64,000 nt of DNA from Burkholderiales bacterium (GTDB taxonomy: Bacteria > Pseudomonadota > Gammaproteobacteria > Burkholderiales > WYBJ01). Each line of letters starts with the position of its first letter. Within the stretch, counting starts at the first letter, position 1. This document shows positions 1-10,124 of the stretch, in pieces. Made by a program: the position numbers and the translations under genes. The notes beneath the pieces are model-generated. The model was not told the DNA's origin and did no database searches. It was given only the letters and a program-made list of their open reading frames with translations. The stretch covers positions 124,001 to 188,000 of the forward strand of contig JALHQN010000001.1 in NCBI GenBank assembly GCA_022841915.1, written 5' to 3'.

Positions 1-2
1 AT

Positions 3-326
3 CTCGTGCTGCGCGCGGCGCTGACTGATCATGTGATCATGACGAACATACGCGTGGCCGACTTGGTCGACACCACCGCAGCGAGCACGAACGCCAACCA
101 GGAGACGCGCTTGCAACGCTTGCTCCACGAGCGCATCGACTGCGTCGTCTGCAACGGCGAACTGGTGCCGATCGCTGCCGTGATGGTGTACGACCAAGCC
201 GTGGCGACCCCGCTGGACGAGCGCATCAAGGTGGATGCCCTGCGCGAACTGGGCGTGAAGTTCTTGCGTTTCCGGGCCGACAACTTGCCCAAGCCGGCAG
301 AGATGCGCGGCCACATCCTGAGCTGA
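3..326 (+). CDS. DUF2726 domain protein, 5' end outside the window
   Basis: This is the C-terminal part of a protein; the frame is open through the left edge, so the true start lies outside. The visible 107 residues read like a DUF2726 (restriction-endonuclease-like fold) domain: a VVCNGELVPIAAVMVYD strand followed by a conserved DERIKVDALRELG segment and a terminal strand KFLRFRADNLP. DUF2726 proteins are mostly uncharacterised and are thought to be nuclease-like; that function is not shown here. The aldolase gene starts 34 bases downstream on the same strand, so the two may be co-transcribed. Confidence 0.6.
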   Translation, partial: LVLRAALTDHVIMTNIRVADLVDTTAASTNANQETRLQRLLHERIDCVVCNGELVPIAAVMVYDQAVATPLDERIKVDALRELGVKFLRFRADNLPKPAEMRGHILS

Positions 327-360
327 ATTCCAGAACCCCGCTTGACGAGGAGTACCGACC

Positions 361-1098
361 TTGGCCGATACCGACCTGATCGAAATGCGCCGCGACCTCG
401 CGTGCGCCCTGCGCTGGGCAGCGCGCTACGGCTTGCACGAGGGCGTGTGCAATCATTTCAGCGTGCGTCTACCCGGCGTCGAGGAGCGATTTCTCATCAA
501 CCCCCAGGGACTGCACTGGTCGGAACTCACTGCAGGCGACCTGCTCGTCGTGGCATCGGACGGCCGCGTGCTGGAAGGCCGGCATACGGTGGAGCCGACT
601 GCGTTCTTCATCCATTCGAGCATCCATCGCGCCTTGCCCGAGGCCTTTTGCGTGATGCATACCCACATGCCGTATGCGACCTCGCTCACCGTGGCTCAGG
701 ACGCGCACCTGGAATGGATCAGCCAGAACGCCTTGCGCTTCTACGGGCGCGTGGCCTACGAGGACGCCTATAACGGCCTCGCCCTCGATGCGGAGGAAGG
801 CACTCGACTCGGCCACAAGCTTCGAGGCGCCGATGTGCTGTTCTTGGCGAATCACGGCGTCATCGTACGCGGCGCATCGATCGCGGCAGCCTTCGACGAT
901 CTCTACTATCTCGAGCGTGCTTGCGCGCTGCAATTCAATGCCTTGGCCATGGGCAAGCAACTGCGCGTCGTGCCTGACGAGATCTGCAAGCGCACCGCGC
1001 AGCAGATGTCCGGCGAGTCGCAACAAGCGGCACTGCACCTGGCCGCGCTCAGGCGGATCCTCGATCGGGAGGCGCCCGAGTGGGCGGACTGTGCCTAA
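361..1098 (+). CDS. class II aldolase/adducin family protein
   Basis: A 245-residue cytoplasmic protein of the class II aldolase/adducin fold, Zn-dependent lyases or epimerases related to fuculose-1-phosphate aldolase. The expected metal ligands are visible as HTHMPYA (about residue 100) and NHGVIV (about residue 162); the GLHEGVCNHFSVR motif near the N-terminus is also typical. It starts at TTG with a GAGGAG ribosome site about seven bases upstream, and no ATG fits the family N-terminus better. Substrate cannot be told from the sequence; this branch includes many proteins annotated only as class II aldolase. Confidence 0.88.
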   Translation: MADTDLIEMRRDLACALRWAARYGLHEGVCNHFSVRLPGVEERFLINPQGLHWSELTAGDLLVVASDGRVLEGRHTVEPTAFFIHSSIHRALPEAFCVMHTHMPYATSLTVAQDAHLEWISQNALRFYGRVAYEDAYNGLALDAEEGTRLGHKLRGADVLFLANHGVIVRGASIAAAFDDLYYLERACALQFNALAMGKQLRVVPDEICKRTAQQMSGESQQAALHLAALRRILDREAPEWADCA

Positions 1099-1110
1099 CA
1101 ACGCGCGTCA

Positions 1111-1143
1111 GCGATGCCGTGCAATCAAGCTGCGTGGCATCGC
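1111..1143 (+). terminator. stem-loop between convergent genes
   Basis: An 8-bp perfect stem (GCGATGCC with GGCATCGC) encloses a second short stem (GCA with TGC). It lies 13 bases after the aldolase stop and before the convergent barrel gene. There is no T-run, so intrinsic termination is only a possibility. Confidence 0.35.
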
Positions 1144-1215
1144 GGCCGCACCAGGGCGCCGAGGCGCGTGGCGCCTGCGCAGCACGTTGCTGACTCGGGT
1201 TCCCGCAGCGCGGCC

Positions 1216-2370
1216 CTAGAAGTCGATGCGTCCGATGAGGCTCAGCGACTCGTTCTTGAACCGGTCGCGCCCCGCGGTGTTGAGGTATTCGAGGTTCATC
1301 GTGAAGCGACGCCCGCCGTAAAAACGCAGGCCCACGATCCATTCGATCTCGTCGCGATCGTCCGGCTGCACCGCGCCCACCGCCGTAGGCAAACCGCCAC
1401 CGCTGCGACCCTCGTTGCGTGACGTGTCCCGACGATAGATCGCCGCGCCATGCAGTTGCCAGTTCCTGTTGATGCCATAGCTGCCATCCACGCCCAGAAA
1501 CGCCTGCCCCAAGGACACGGTGCGATCTGCGACGATGCGCGCGCTGGGTCCTCCGGTCTCCCTGTACCCATCCTGCTCCTCGCGTGCATGCAGGTAACCG
1601 ACGCGGCCCCCGAAGCCCCAGGGGCCGATTTGCCGGGAGGCGTTCATCACCAGCGACCAGAGCGTACGATCGCTGTCGTAACTTCCCCGAACGATCAGAG
1701 GAATCCCGACCGGCGAGGTCGGGTCCAGCCGCGCCTGCGTGGTTTCACCCCAGCCCCGACCGAGCGTCATGTCGACGCTGACGGCATCGCTCACGAGGTA
1801 GCTCGCATAGGCGGTCAGGGTCGTCGCCTCGCCGTCCTGCCCGCCTGCGTTATAGAACGTGCGCGTATCGACGCGCTCCTCCGCCAGTGCCGCCCCCAAG
1901 AGCAGACGCGACGCGATCAGCCTGTCGACCCCGAGGCTGACCATATCGATCTCCGCTTTGTAGGGGGCCACCGGCACGGTGCCTTCGAAACGTGCCCGCG
2001 AACCCGACGCCCAGAGCCCCCATCCCGATGCGGGCGCGCCCAAGGCGGCGATATCCCCGCTCGCAGCCACCAGCACCGGCCGCAGACTGGCCCTGCGATC
2101 GCGCTTGTCCTGCTCGCCTTGCGGATTCACCGGTCGAGTCAAGAACACACGTAGCGTATCGAGCGACGTCACGACCCCTGACACCCCATTGAGGCAGGCG
2201 CTGGGATTTTGCACCGAACATTGGCTGACATCGAACGAGTTCGAAGGCACGGAGGGCACTGGGGGCAGGTTCTCCGGCGGCCCGGACAAGAACTCCGATT
2301 CAGCCTGCGTCACCGACGTCATCCCCAGGCTCGCCAGCAATGCGGTGCCTATGACGAAACGCTTGTTCAT
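1216..2370 (-). CDS. outer-membrane autotransporter-type beta-barrel protein
   Basis: A 384-residue exported protein. The start ATG at 2370 follows an AGGAGA ribosome site and opens a clear signal peptide (MNKRFVIGTALLASLGMTSV, then TQA and cleavage). A short N-terminal region contains two cysteines close together. The last 260 or so residues alternate polar and hydrophobic residues in barrel-like strands (for example SLVMNASRQIGPWGFGGRVG), and the protein ends in a C-terminal phenylalanine (LIGRIDF), the usual signal for BAM insertion. There is no long passenger domain, so it is a barrel rather than a classical autotransporter. It lies 40 bases downstream of the FecR-domain gene, probably in one operon. 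Confidence 0.75.
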   Translation of the reverse strand: MNKRFVIGTALLASLGMTSVTQAESEFLSGPPENLPPVPSVPSNSFDVSQCSVQNPSACLNGVSGVVTSLDTLRVFLTRPVNPQGEQDKRDRRASLRPVLVAASGDIAALGAPASGWGLWASGSRARFEGTVPVAPYKAEIDMVSLGVDRLIASRLLLGAALAEERVDTRTFYNAGGQDGEATTLTAYASYLVSDAVSVDMTLGRGWGETTQARLDPTSPVGIPLIVRGSYDSDRTLWSLVMNASRQIGPWGFGGRVGYLHAREEQDGYRETGGPSARIVADRTVSLGQAFLGVDGSYGINRNWQLHGAAIYRRDTSRNEGRSGGGLPTAVGAVQPDDRDEIEWIVGLRFYGGRRFTMNLEYLNTAGRDRFKNESLSLIGRIDF

Positions 2371-2410
2371 GACACGTCTCTCCTGTTCATAAAGTCTTGA
2401 AGCTATCGCA

Positions 2411-3094
2411 TCAGCGCGGCAACCGAGGCACCTGCAAGCGCTGAATCGACTGCATGCTGCGCAGCAAATTCTCGACCGATCGAATCTGCATGCGCCGAGG
2501 CGGGCTCGGCGCACTGAACTCATCGGCGATTTCAGTGCCGAAACCGGGCTCGTCGATGAGCACGCCACCGAACTGGTTCGAGACTTCGATCGCGTTGGCC
2601 GCAGTGCCGTTTTCCTGCTCGAGCAGCACGACCACCGCCGAATTCTCGCGCACCTCGCCGCCGAAATGCGTGCCGCGTATGCCGATGGTGGACGTTGGGA
2701 AGATGTTCACCTGCACCGCGCGCGGCCGATTGCGGGCGATGAGCCCGGTCACGATGCGAAACGTGCCCTTGAGGATGCTGGCGACGAAAGCAGCGTCGTC
2801 GCGATCGGTCTGGAATCGATCCACGGTGAAGATCGCCTCGGGCCCCAGCCAGGCGTCGGTCTTGTCGGCGAAAGCAATGCGCACGGCACTGCCCTTCGCG
2901 GTCGACACGGTGTCGGTGACGCGCAGTTGCAAATCGAGTGACAGCGGCCTCGCAGGCTCCCCCGGCGCTTGCACGACGCCGCCGCCTCGAAGATAGGCAA
3001 TCCGCCCCACCGGATCGGCTGCCCATGCCCCGAAGGCGAACACCCAGCAAAGCGTTGCCAAGCTCCAACCGAGAACCTGCCTACGAATCGACAA
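2411..3094 (-). CDS. periplasmic FecR-domain protein
   Basis: A 227-residue exported protein with a FecR domain. I chose the TTG start at 3094 because a GGAGG ribosome site lies exactly six bases upstream and the resulting N-terminus is a signal peptide (SIRRQVLGWSLATLCWVF, ending AWA). The FecR fold is suggested by the LRVTDTVSTAKGSAVRIAF and STIGIRGTHFGGEV segments. Unlike TonB-linked FecR anti-sigma regulators, it has no cytoplasmic domain, so it is probably a periplasmic protein of the FecR-like class. It precedes the beta-barrel gene and diverges from the ECF sigma gene. Confidence 0.8.
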   Translation of the reverse strand: MSIRRQVLGWSLATLCWVFAFGAWAADPVGRIAYLRGGGVVQAPGEPARPLSLDLQLRVTDTVSTAKGSAVRIAFADKTDAWLGPEAIFTVDRFQTDRDDAAFVASILKGTFRIVTGLIARNRPRAVQVNIFPTSTIGIRGTHFGGEVRENSAVVVLLEQENGTAANAIEVSNQFGGVLIDEPGFGTEIADEFSAPSPPRRMQIRSVENLLRSMQSIQRLQVPRLPR

Positions 3095-3492
3095 CGCACG
3101 CCTCCATAACGCACGACGGATGCCGGACGCACCGCTGATCGGCCCAAGCCTAGCCGCCGGTGAGCGCGCAGTCCAGGACAGCCGAGGTAATGCGCGCGCG
3201 CAAGGTCGGCTTCGTAGGCACAAATGCGACAACAATTCGCCCATGCGATGGCTCGCATCCGCCCAAAGCGCAGGCGCTCGCCGCCTCCATGGCGCGAGAG
3301 AAATTCGACAGGCATCTGGCGGGCCGGATGCCTCTACGCCATAGCGCGTAGCACGCCCTGGGGCATATCATCCTGGACAAACCGTAAGGCCTTTGGCATC
3401 GTGCGGGCCTCTGGCGCACCAACGCATGTTTGTGGCGTTGGCTCTTGCATTCGCCATGAACCGCCCAAGATGGATGAGAGCATCATTGCGTC
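3095..3492. other. divergent intergenic region between FecR-type gene and ECF sigma gene
   Basis: About 400 bases with no convincing coding sequence. It must hold the promoters of the FecR/barrel pair and of the sigma/anti-sigma pair. I could not identify a clear shared ECF-type promoter element by eye. Confidence 0.5.
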
Positions 3493-3999
3493 ATGCTGAC
3501 TGATACGGCCATCCGCGAGCAGATCCCGCGACTCAGACGCTACGCTCGAGCACTGACGAGCAATCGCGATGCCGCGGACGATCTGGTCCAGGACACCCTC
3601 GAGCGCGCACTGTCACGCAGCGCTCTCTTCCGGCCCGGTGGCAACCCCCGGCCGTGGCTTTTCACCATCATGCACAATGTATTCGTCAATCAGGTTCGAT
3701 CGGCGGCAGCGCGCAGAACATCGCAGATTGGCGACGATTTCATCGAACCGGCCAGCCAGGATACGTCTCAAGACGGCCTCGCTTTGCGAGATCTCGAACG
3801 CGCGCTCGCGCAGGTACCGGGCGACCAGCGAGAAATTCTGCTTCTAATCGGACTGGAAGAGCTTTCTTATGCGGAAACGGCAGCCGTAGTCGGCATTCCC
3901 GTCGGCACGGTCATGTCGAGGTTGTCTCGAGGGCGCGAAAAACTGCGAGCAGCACTCGCCGGAGCAACCGAAGTCGCGTCGCTGAAGGTGATCAAATGA
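3493..3999 (+). CDS. ECF RNA polymerase sigma factor
   Basis: A 168-residue sigma-70 family ECF factor. Region 2 is visible at residues 8-75 (RYARALTSNRDAADDLVQDT, then RPWLFTIMHNVFVNQVRS). Region 4 is visible at about 100-155 (VPGDQREILLLIGLEELSYA, then GTVMSRLSRGREKLR, the -35-binding helix-turn-helix). The next gene overlaps its stop by four bases (ATGA) and encodes a membrane anti-sigma factor, the standard arrangement for a signal-responsive pair. The divergent FecR/barrel genes are plausible targets, but this is inference. Confidence 0.93.
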   Translation: MLTDTAIREQIPRLRRYARALTSNRDAADDLVQDTLERALSRSALFRPGGNPRPWLFTIMHNVFVNQVRSAAARRTSQIGDDFIEPASQDTSQDGLALRDLERALAQVPGDQREILLLIGLEELSYAETAAVVGIPVGTVMSRLSRGREKLRAALAGATEVASLKVIK

Positions 4000-4754
4000 G
4001 CATGGCGCCGATCACCGAAGAAACTCTGCACGCCTACGTCGACGACCGTCTTTCGCCGAGCGAGCGAGCCGATGTCGAGCAATACCTCGTGCAGCATCCG
4101 CAGCACGCGGAACGGGTGGCCGACTACGAACGCCAGCGCCGGATGCTCCAGGAGGCGTTCGGGCCCGTGCTGGAGGAATCCATTCCGACGCGACTGAAGA
4201 TGAGGCCCCCACGCTCGCCCATGATGGCATGGCGGGTTGCTGCGGTGATCACCTGGATCGCAGTCGGCGCGATCCTCGGCTGGGGTGTGCGCGACCGTCA
4301 GGCACCTCCCGACACAAGTGCGGCTTACGAACAAGATCTGGTCGAACGGGCTCGCCTCGCCCACGTCATCTATACCGCGGAGAATCGACGCGCGGTAGAA
4401 GTCGCCGCGACGCATGAAGACGAAATGATCCGCTGGCTTTCCAAGCGGATGAACGCCGCAGTGAGGGTCCCCGATCTCACCGAGTTCGGCTTCCAGGCGA
4501 TGGGCGGCCGTCTGCTGCCTGGCACCGACGGTCCGGCTTGCCAGATCATGTACCAGAATGCCGACGGCAAACGACTGACGATTTATCTCTCGCGCGACCC
4601 GGGCAAGGTCAGGCCGGTACGCTTCAGCGACCAGGAACTCGTCCACGTCGTGTTCTGGAGCGACGGGACTTTGGCGTTCGCCGTAAGCGCCGAGATCGAT
4701 CGCGAGGCCTTGGCACGCATCGCGGCGACGATCGCCCAGGGCTCGCCCGGGTAA
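3996..4754 (+). CDS. transmembrane anti-sigma factor
   Basis: A 252-residue protein starting in an ATGA overlap with the sigma gene. The N-terminal 85 residues resemble a cytoplasmic anti-sigma domain (EETLHAYVDDRLSPSERADV, then a helical QHAERVADYERQRRMLQEAF). One membrane helix follows (MAWRVAAVITWIAVGAILGW, about residues 76-95), then a periplasmic sensor domain of about 150 residues. I see no zinc-binding HxxxCxxC motif, so it is not a classical ZAS-type anti-sigma. It should hold the sigma factor until an envelope signal arrives; that role is inferred from gene order and topology. Confidence 0.85.
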   Translation: MSMAPITEETLHAYVDDRLSPSERADVEQYLVQHPQHAERVADYERQRRMLQEAFGPVLEESIPTRLKMRPPRSPMMAWRVAAVITWIAVGAILGWGVRDRQAPPDTSAAYEQDLVERARLAHVIYTAENRRAVEVAATHEDEMIRWLSKRMNAAVRVPDLTEFGFQAMGGRLLPGTDGPACQIMYQNADGKRLTIYLSRDPGKVRPVRFSDQELVHVVFWSDGTLAFAVSAEIDREALARIAATIAQGSPG

Positions 4755-4863
4755 CCCGCGCCTCGCGACCACGACGAGCCGAAAGGCCGCCGACGCATCG
4801 CCATGCCCTCGCGCTGCGAAACCCAAGGCAACCGTTCCCGCCGGCCGGCCCTTCACGATGCCC

Positions 4864-5058
4864 CTAGTGTCCTGAGTCAGAAATTCGCCGAACAAAAGCG
4901 CCGAGAATCGACGCCATACTTTGTCGGAAATCCTCGCCAGGTGTCCAACCTGGCTGCGGTTTCCTTCGCGTCTGACGACGATTTCGACACTTTTGTCGCT
5001 GAGGCAGTAGCGATACCGTTCGGCAAAATGTCAACGAATCTCCGACTCAGGACACTAG
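4864..5058. repeat. palindrome-ended dispersed element, copy A (MITE-like)
   Basis: A 195-base element bounded by CTAG at both ends. Its 24-base ends are inverted repeats with about 22 matches (left CTAGTGTCCTGAGTCAGAAA, right the complement of CTAGTGTCCTGAGTCGGAGA). A second copy lies at 58068-58259 with roughly 70 percent identity by eye, and a decayed one near 32050-32171. No transposase is encoded, so it resembles a non-autonomous transposon-like element. The interior of copies A and B keeps a similar short translation (SNLAAVSFASD in A, SNLAAFSFASD in B). Confidence 0.75.
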
Positions 5059-5245
5059 CAATCGGCGGCGTGCCAGTACGCGACCGCCCGGGCGGAATCG
5101 CGCAACGAACCTGTTACGATGACCGACGCCCCTGCGGTCGAGATGTCGGTATCGAAGCAGCGAGCGCCGGGCGCCGAGTGGGCTCAGAACGCCTTTCCCA
5201 GGCGGAACTCGCGTCGGGAAGAACCTAGCGCAGGAGAAGGCTCTG

Positions 5246-7060
<1,815 letters not shown>

Positions 7061-7168
7061 AACGGCATCGGCGCGCAATGCGATGTTTTCGGCATGACCA
7101 CGGCATCGCTCGTTGCGGCACTCACAGCGACGCCATCGAGCCCAGCGGCCACCTATGCCCGCCCCTCT

Positions 7169-7771
7169 TTACTCCTTGAGCGGCGGCGCTCCGGGCGGCA
7201 ATTTCCCGTAGCGTCGGAAATACTCCCGGTCTAGCTCTGCATCCGTCTTGTAGTGGGCGACGCGCAATGCGTAGCGCTTCCAGTTCTGCAGCCTGGACGG
7301 CACGTTCTTCGTCTCCTCCTCCCAGTAGCGATCCCCCAGAACGACGTTCTGGTCGGCATCCATGAGCCAGTTCGCTTTCGAGCGCTCGCTGCCGAACAGA
7401 TACAGTCGGTCCTTGTGGATCGCGAATACCGTGGCACCGATGTTGGCCTTGAGCGCGTAAGGCGCACCGGCCGCGCAGAACCCGCTGTACTGCGGAACGT
7501 AGCGCACCGGGTCGGAAACGAAGCGCTTGCGATTGGCCTCGCTCACGAAGCGATAGCTGTTGCCCTCGTGCTCGGCGCGTATCGAAGGATCTCCCTTGAT
7601 CGGCTTGCGCTCAGTGAAATAGGCGACCGGGTCATTGCCCGTGAGCATAAGCCGCGCGTCGTCGCCTTGCCTGATCGTGTTGTGCAGGGTGCCGCATCCG
7701 GACAGGAACAGCGCAAAGACCAGGACAACCAAACGCCATACCAACGTGCTGCGGGAACATGTGGGATTCAT
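7169..7771 (-). CDS. YHS-domain lipoprotein
   Basis: A 200-residue protein whose start overlaps the stop of the ATP-grasp gene (ATGA), so it is translationally coupled. The N-terminus is a lipoprotein signal ending in the lipobox LSGC. The body has the YHS-domain pattern: LTGNDPVAYFTERKPIKGDP, then YRFVSEANRKRFVSDPVRYV and YSGFCA. YHS domains occur in metal-related and copper-handling proteins, but the true YHS triplet is not clearly kept here, so metal binding is not established. It is probably anchored in the outer membrane. Confidence 0.78.
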   Translation of the reverse strand: MNPTCSRSTLVWRLVVLVFALFLSGCGTLHNTIRQGDDARLMLTGNDPVAYFTERKPIKGDPSIRAEHEGNSYRFVSEANRKRFVSDPVRYVPQYSGFCAAGAPYALKANIGATVFAIHKDRLYLFGSERSKANWLMDADQNVVLGDRYWEEETKNVPSRLQNWKRYALRVAHYKTDAELDREYFRRYGKLPPGAPPLKE

Positions 7772-9099
7772 ACGGCCTCCGAGGCATAAGTCGAGTCGGC
7801 GACATTCCCTACGACGACTGCGGAATCGAATCCGAGCAGACGATGGATATCGGCATAGCGCGCCTCGATGTCGGCGAGATCGCTTCCGCCGAGGTTCACC
7901 ACCATGTAGCGATAGCTGCCCAACCATTTCATCTCGCGGCGCAGGGCGGCACCGCGCTTCAGATAGAGCATCAACTCGGCATCCGGATGGCGCGCAGCCA
8001 CTTGTTCGAGCTGGCTGCGGCCCGGGTGACGGTCGAGCGGACGACCATCGAAGCGTCGTCCGACGCAACTGGCGGCGACCGCACTGCAACGGGCACCGTC
8101 GATCGGCCGCAGTTGCGGCGCATCCCCGCAGGCGAGGTCGAGCAACGCTCGGTGCGGATCGAAACCGCCTACCCGTGCATACAGACCGGCGAGCTGCGAG
8201 GCCATGCGTGGGTTGATTTCGATCAGCGTGATGCCCCCGGTATCCGGGTTCCAGATCGCCTCCATGTTGAAGAAGCCGTGGTCGTAGCCGAGTTCGGCGA
8301 AGGTGCGCTCTGCAATGGCCCGTAGGCGGTCAATCGCCTCGGCCGGCACCCGCGAAGGATGCACGAACCGGCGGAACTGGTCCGTCCCCGGGTACATCTC
8401 GGCATCGGCCGTGCCGAGCAGATGCAGATTTCCTCGATGCATCCATCCGTCGAGGTTGATCTCGATGCCCGTTGCCGGCGCCTCGGCGATCAGATGATGC
8501 GCATCCAACGTCTGGTGGGGGGCGTAGAGCGCAGCCAGATCGTTGTAGGGCTTCACCAGTCGGCGGATGATCCATTCCTCGGTGGGCGCGAAACTCAGAT
8601 GTCGAGCCAGTTCGGCGGCATCCTGCACCTTGCGCGTGAGCACCGAAAAAGTCGCTCGCACGGGCTTCACATAGAAGGGAAAGGGCAGACCGAGCGCGTC
8701 GGCGTCGAGGCATCCGAACGCAAAGACCGAGAAAGCCGGCACGGCTTCCGGAGCGGCCCGGCGCTGAGCAAGCCGCGAATAGTACTTGTGTTGGGCAGCG
8801 ATGACCGCGCCGGGCGGTGTGCCTGGCAGGCCGAGCCGATCGGCCAGTGCCGCGGCGATGGTCGCACCGAAGTATTCGTTGTTGCTGACGACACCATCGA
8901 TACGACCCCGCCAGCGCGCGGCCAGCTTGTCGACGTAGCGGCACGCATCGAAGGTAGCCAAGCGCAGGTTCGACGGAAATCTGAAGAGATCGAACCCCTC
9001 GAAGACGAGTTCGGTATCGGTCCCCGCAGCACGCACGAGCGCCTGAGCATCCCACTCCTTCGGAAACAGCACGAGCACACGGCGTTTCGTTCGGCGCAT
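7768..9099 (-). CDS. ATP-grasp domain protein
   Basis: A 443-residue cytoplasmic enzyme of the ATP-grasp fold, which joins a carboxylate to an amine or thiol through an acyl-phosphate. The pre-ATP-grasp domain (about 1-110) ends in GRIDGVVSNNEYFGATIAAA. The ATP-binding lysine region is LPFPFYVKPVRATFS, and the metal-binding end is GGITLIEINPRMASQLAGLY. An extra C-terminal domain follows residue 350. It sits six bases after the methyltransferase gene and overlaps the YHS lipoprotein gene. Substrate is unknown; carboxylate-amine ligase is the safest statement. Confidence 0.85.
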   Translation of the reverse strand: MRRTKRRVLVLFPKEWDAQALVRAAGTDTELVFEGFDLFRFPSNLRLATFDACRYVDKLAARWRGRIDGVVSNNEYFGATIAAALADRLGLPGTPPGAVIAAQHKYYSRLAQRRAAPEAVPAFSVFAFGCLDADALGLPFPFYVKPVRATFSVLTRKVQDAAELARHLSFAPTEEWIIRRLVKPYNDLAALYAPHQTLDAHHLIAEAPATGIEINLDGWMHRGNLHLLGTADAEMYPGTDQFRRFVHPSRVPAEAIDRLRAIAERTFAELGYDHGFFNMEAIWNPDTGGITLIEINPRMASQLAGLYARVGGFDPHRALLDLACGDAPQLRPIDGARCSAVAASCVGRRFDGRPLDRHPGRSQLEQVAARHPDAELMLYLKRGAALRREMKWLGSYRYMVVNLGGSDLADIEARYADIHRLLGFDSAVVVGNVADSTYASEAV

Positions 9100-9105
9100 G
9101 TCGAA

Positions 9106-9801
9106 TCAAGCCTTCTCGCCTGGCGTCGAGACACGCACACGTGCCGACGCCAGATAGTTGGTGCCCAGCATGACCGAGCGCATCTCGAACGCCTCGAGGC
9201 TGGGCAGGATCAGCGCCCAGGGCACATCGAGTCCTCTCAGCGTCGTGACATAGGGACGCGCCTTCGCGATACGCCAGGCACGCAGCGGCCACAGCCACGC
9301 CGGCGGATGCTTGATGCCGGCGAGGGCAACCCGCGCGCCTGGGCGAGCGTGGGACAGTATGTTCGCCAATGCGCAAGGCGACTGCAGGACATCGTGCGTG
9401 TAATTGAAGAGCAGCGCGTCGTAAGGGCCGTCGAGCGCGGCCGATTCGAGAGCAGCAGTGCAGGCACGAACATTGGCCCACCCAGAAACGGCGATGCGCC
9501 GCTCGGCCAGCGCGACCATATCGGCACTCACATCGACACCGACGACGACCCCGCGCTCGCCCACCTCTTCACGCAGCCGCGGGAACGAAAGCCCGGTGCC
9601 GCAAGCGACATCCAACACGCGGTCGCCCGCCTGCAGCCGCAGCAGATCGATGGTCCGATGGCGCAACTCGAGTGTGCGGCGAGCGCTCGCGTCGTAACCC
9701 GCCGCGCGCTCCCGGTACTTGCGGGCCGCGCGCACCGGGTCGGGGCCGGCCGAGGGGGTCATGCTCGATCCATCCATTCGATCTTTCGTGCTAGGCGTCA
9801 T
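9106..9801 (-). CDS. class I SAM-dependent methyltransferase
   Basis: A protein of up to 231 residues with a Rossmann methyltransferase core: motif I VLDVACGTGLSFPRL, the acidic loop GVVVGVDVSADMVALAERR, and motif II-like DALLFNYTHDVLQS. Three in-frame ATGs are possible (9801, 9777, 9762) and none has a strong ribosome site; the longest is given. It leads a tight three-gene minus-strand operon with the ATP-grasp and YHS genes. The target, small molecule or lipid, is not evident. Confidence 0.85.
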   Translation of the reverse strand: MTPSTKDRMDGSSMTPSAGPDPVRAARKYRERAAGYDASARRTLELRHRTIDLLRLQAGDRVLDVACGTGLSFPRLREEVGERGVVVGVDVSADMVALAERRIAVSGWANVRACTAALESAALDGPYDALLFNYTHDVLQSPCALANILSHARPGARVALAGIKHPPAWLWPLRAWRIAKARPYVTTLRGLDVPWALILPSLEAFEMRSVMLGTNYLASARVRVSTPGEKA

Positions 9802-10124
9802 GCCGGCGTGCCGACGGGCTCGAGGTGTGCTCTGTGCTCGAGGCTGCGCTTACGTAAGGAATGTTACCGAGGATCCATTCGTTGATCGAATGGATTTGGT
9901 TACATTCCGCGCGGATTCGGGTGCAACGATCCACGACATAAATTCGCCGCTGCGCTTGCAACCCTGCGCGGAATCGACCGGGAGAGCGAATCGTCTCACC
10001 TGCGACAACCCGACAACTTAGCGCCCCGGGAGAGGTCCATAGGGGGTTGATGATCGCGTATCCGCCGTGCAGCTCGAGCAAATGGGGCGCGCTGCCTCCA
10101 GCCTAATCACACGGAAGGGAAGCC
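9802..10124. other. divergent intergenic region, methyltransferase/HPF
   Basis: About 320 bases between divergent operons with no coding sequence I can support. Its main feature is the nested palindrome at 9858-9908. Confidence 0.5.
9858..9908. promoter_or_regulatory. large imperfect palindrome upstream of the hibernation-factor gene
   Basis: An inner perfect 9-bp inverted repeat (ATCCATTCG, five-base spacer, CGAATGGAT) is nested in outer arms GGAATGTTACC and GGTTACATTCC, which pair with one mismatch. A third ATCCATTCG lies at 9772-9780, at the start of the divergent methyltransferase gene. It could be an operator between divergent genes, or a structured leader. Confidence 0.6.
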
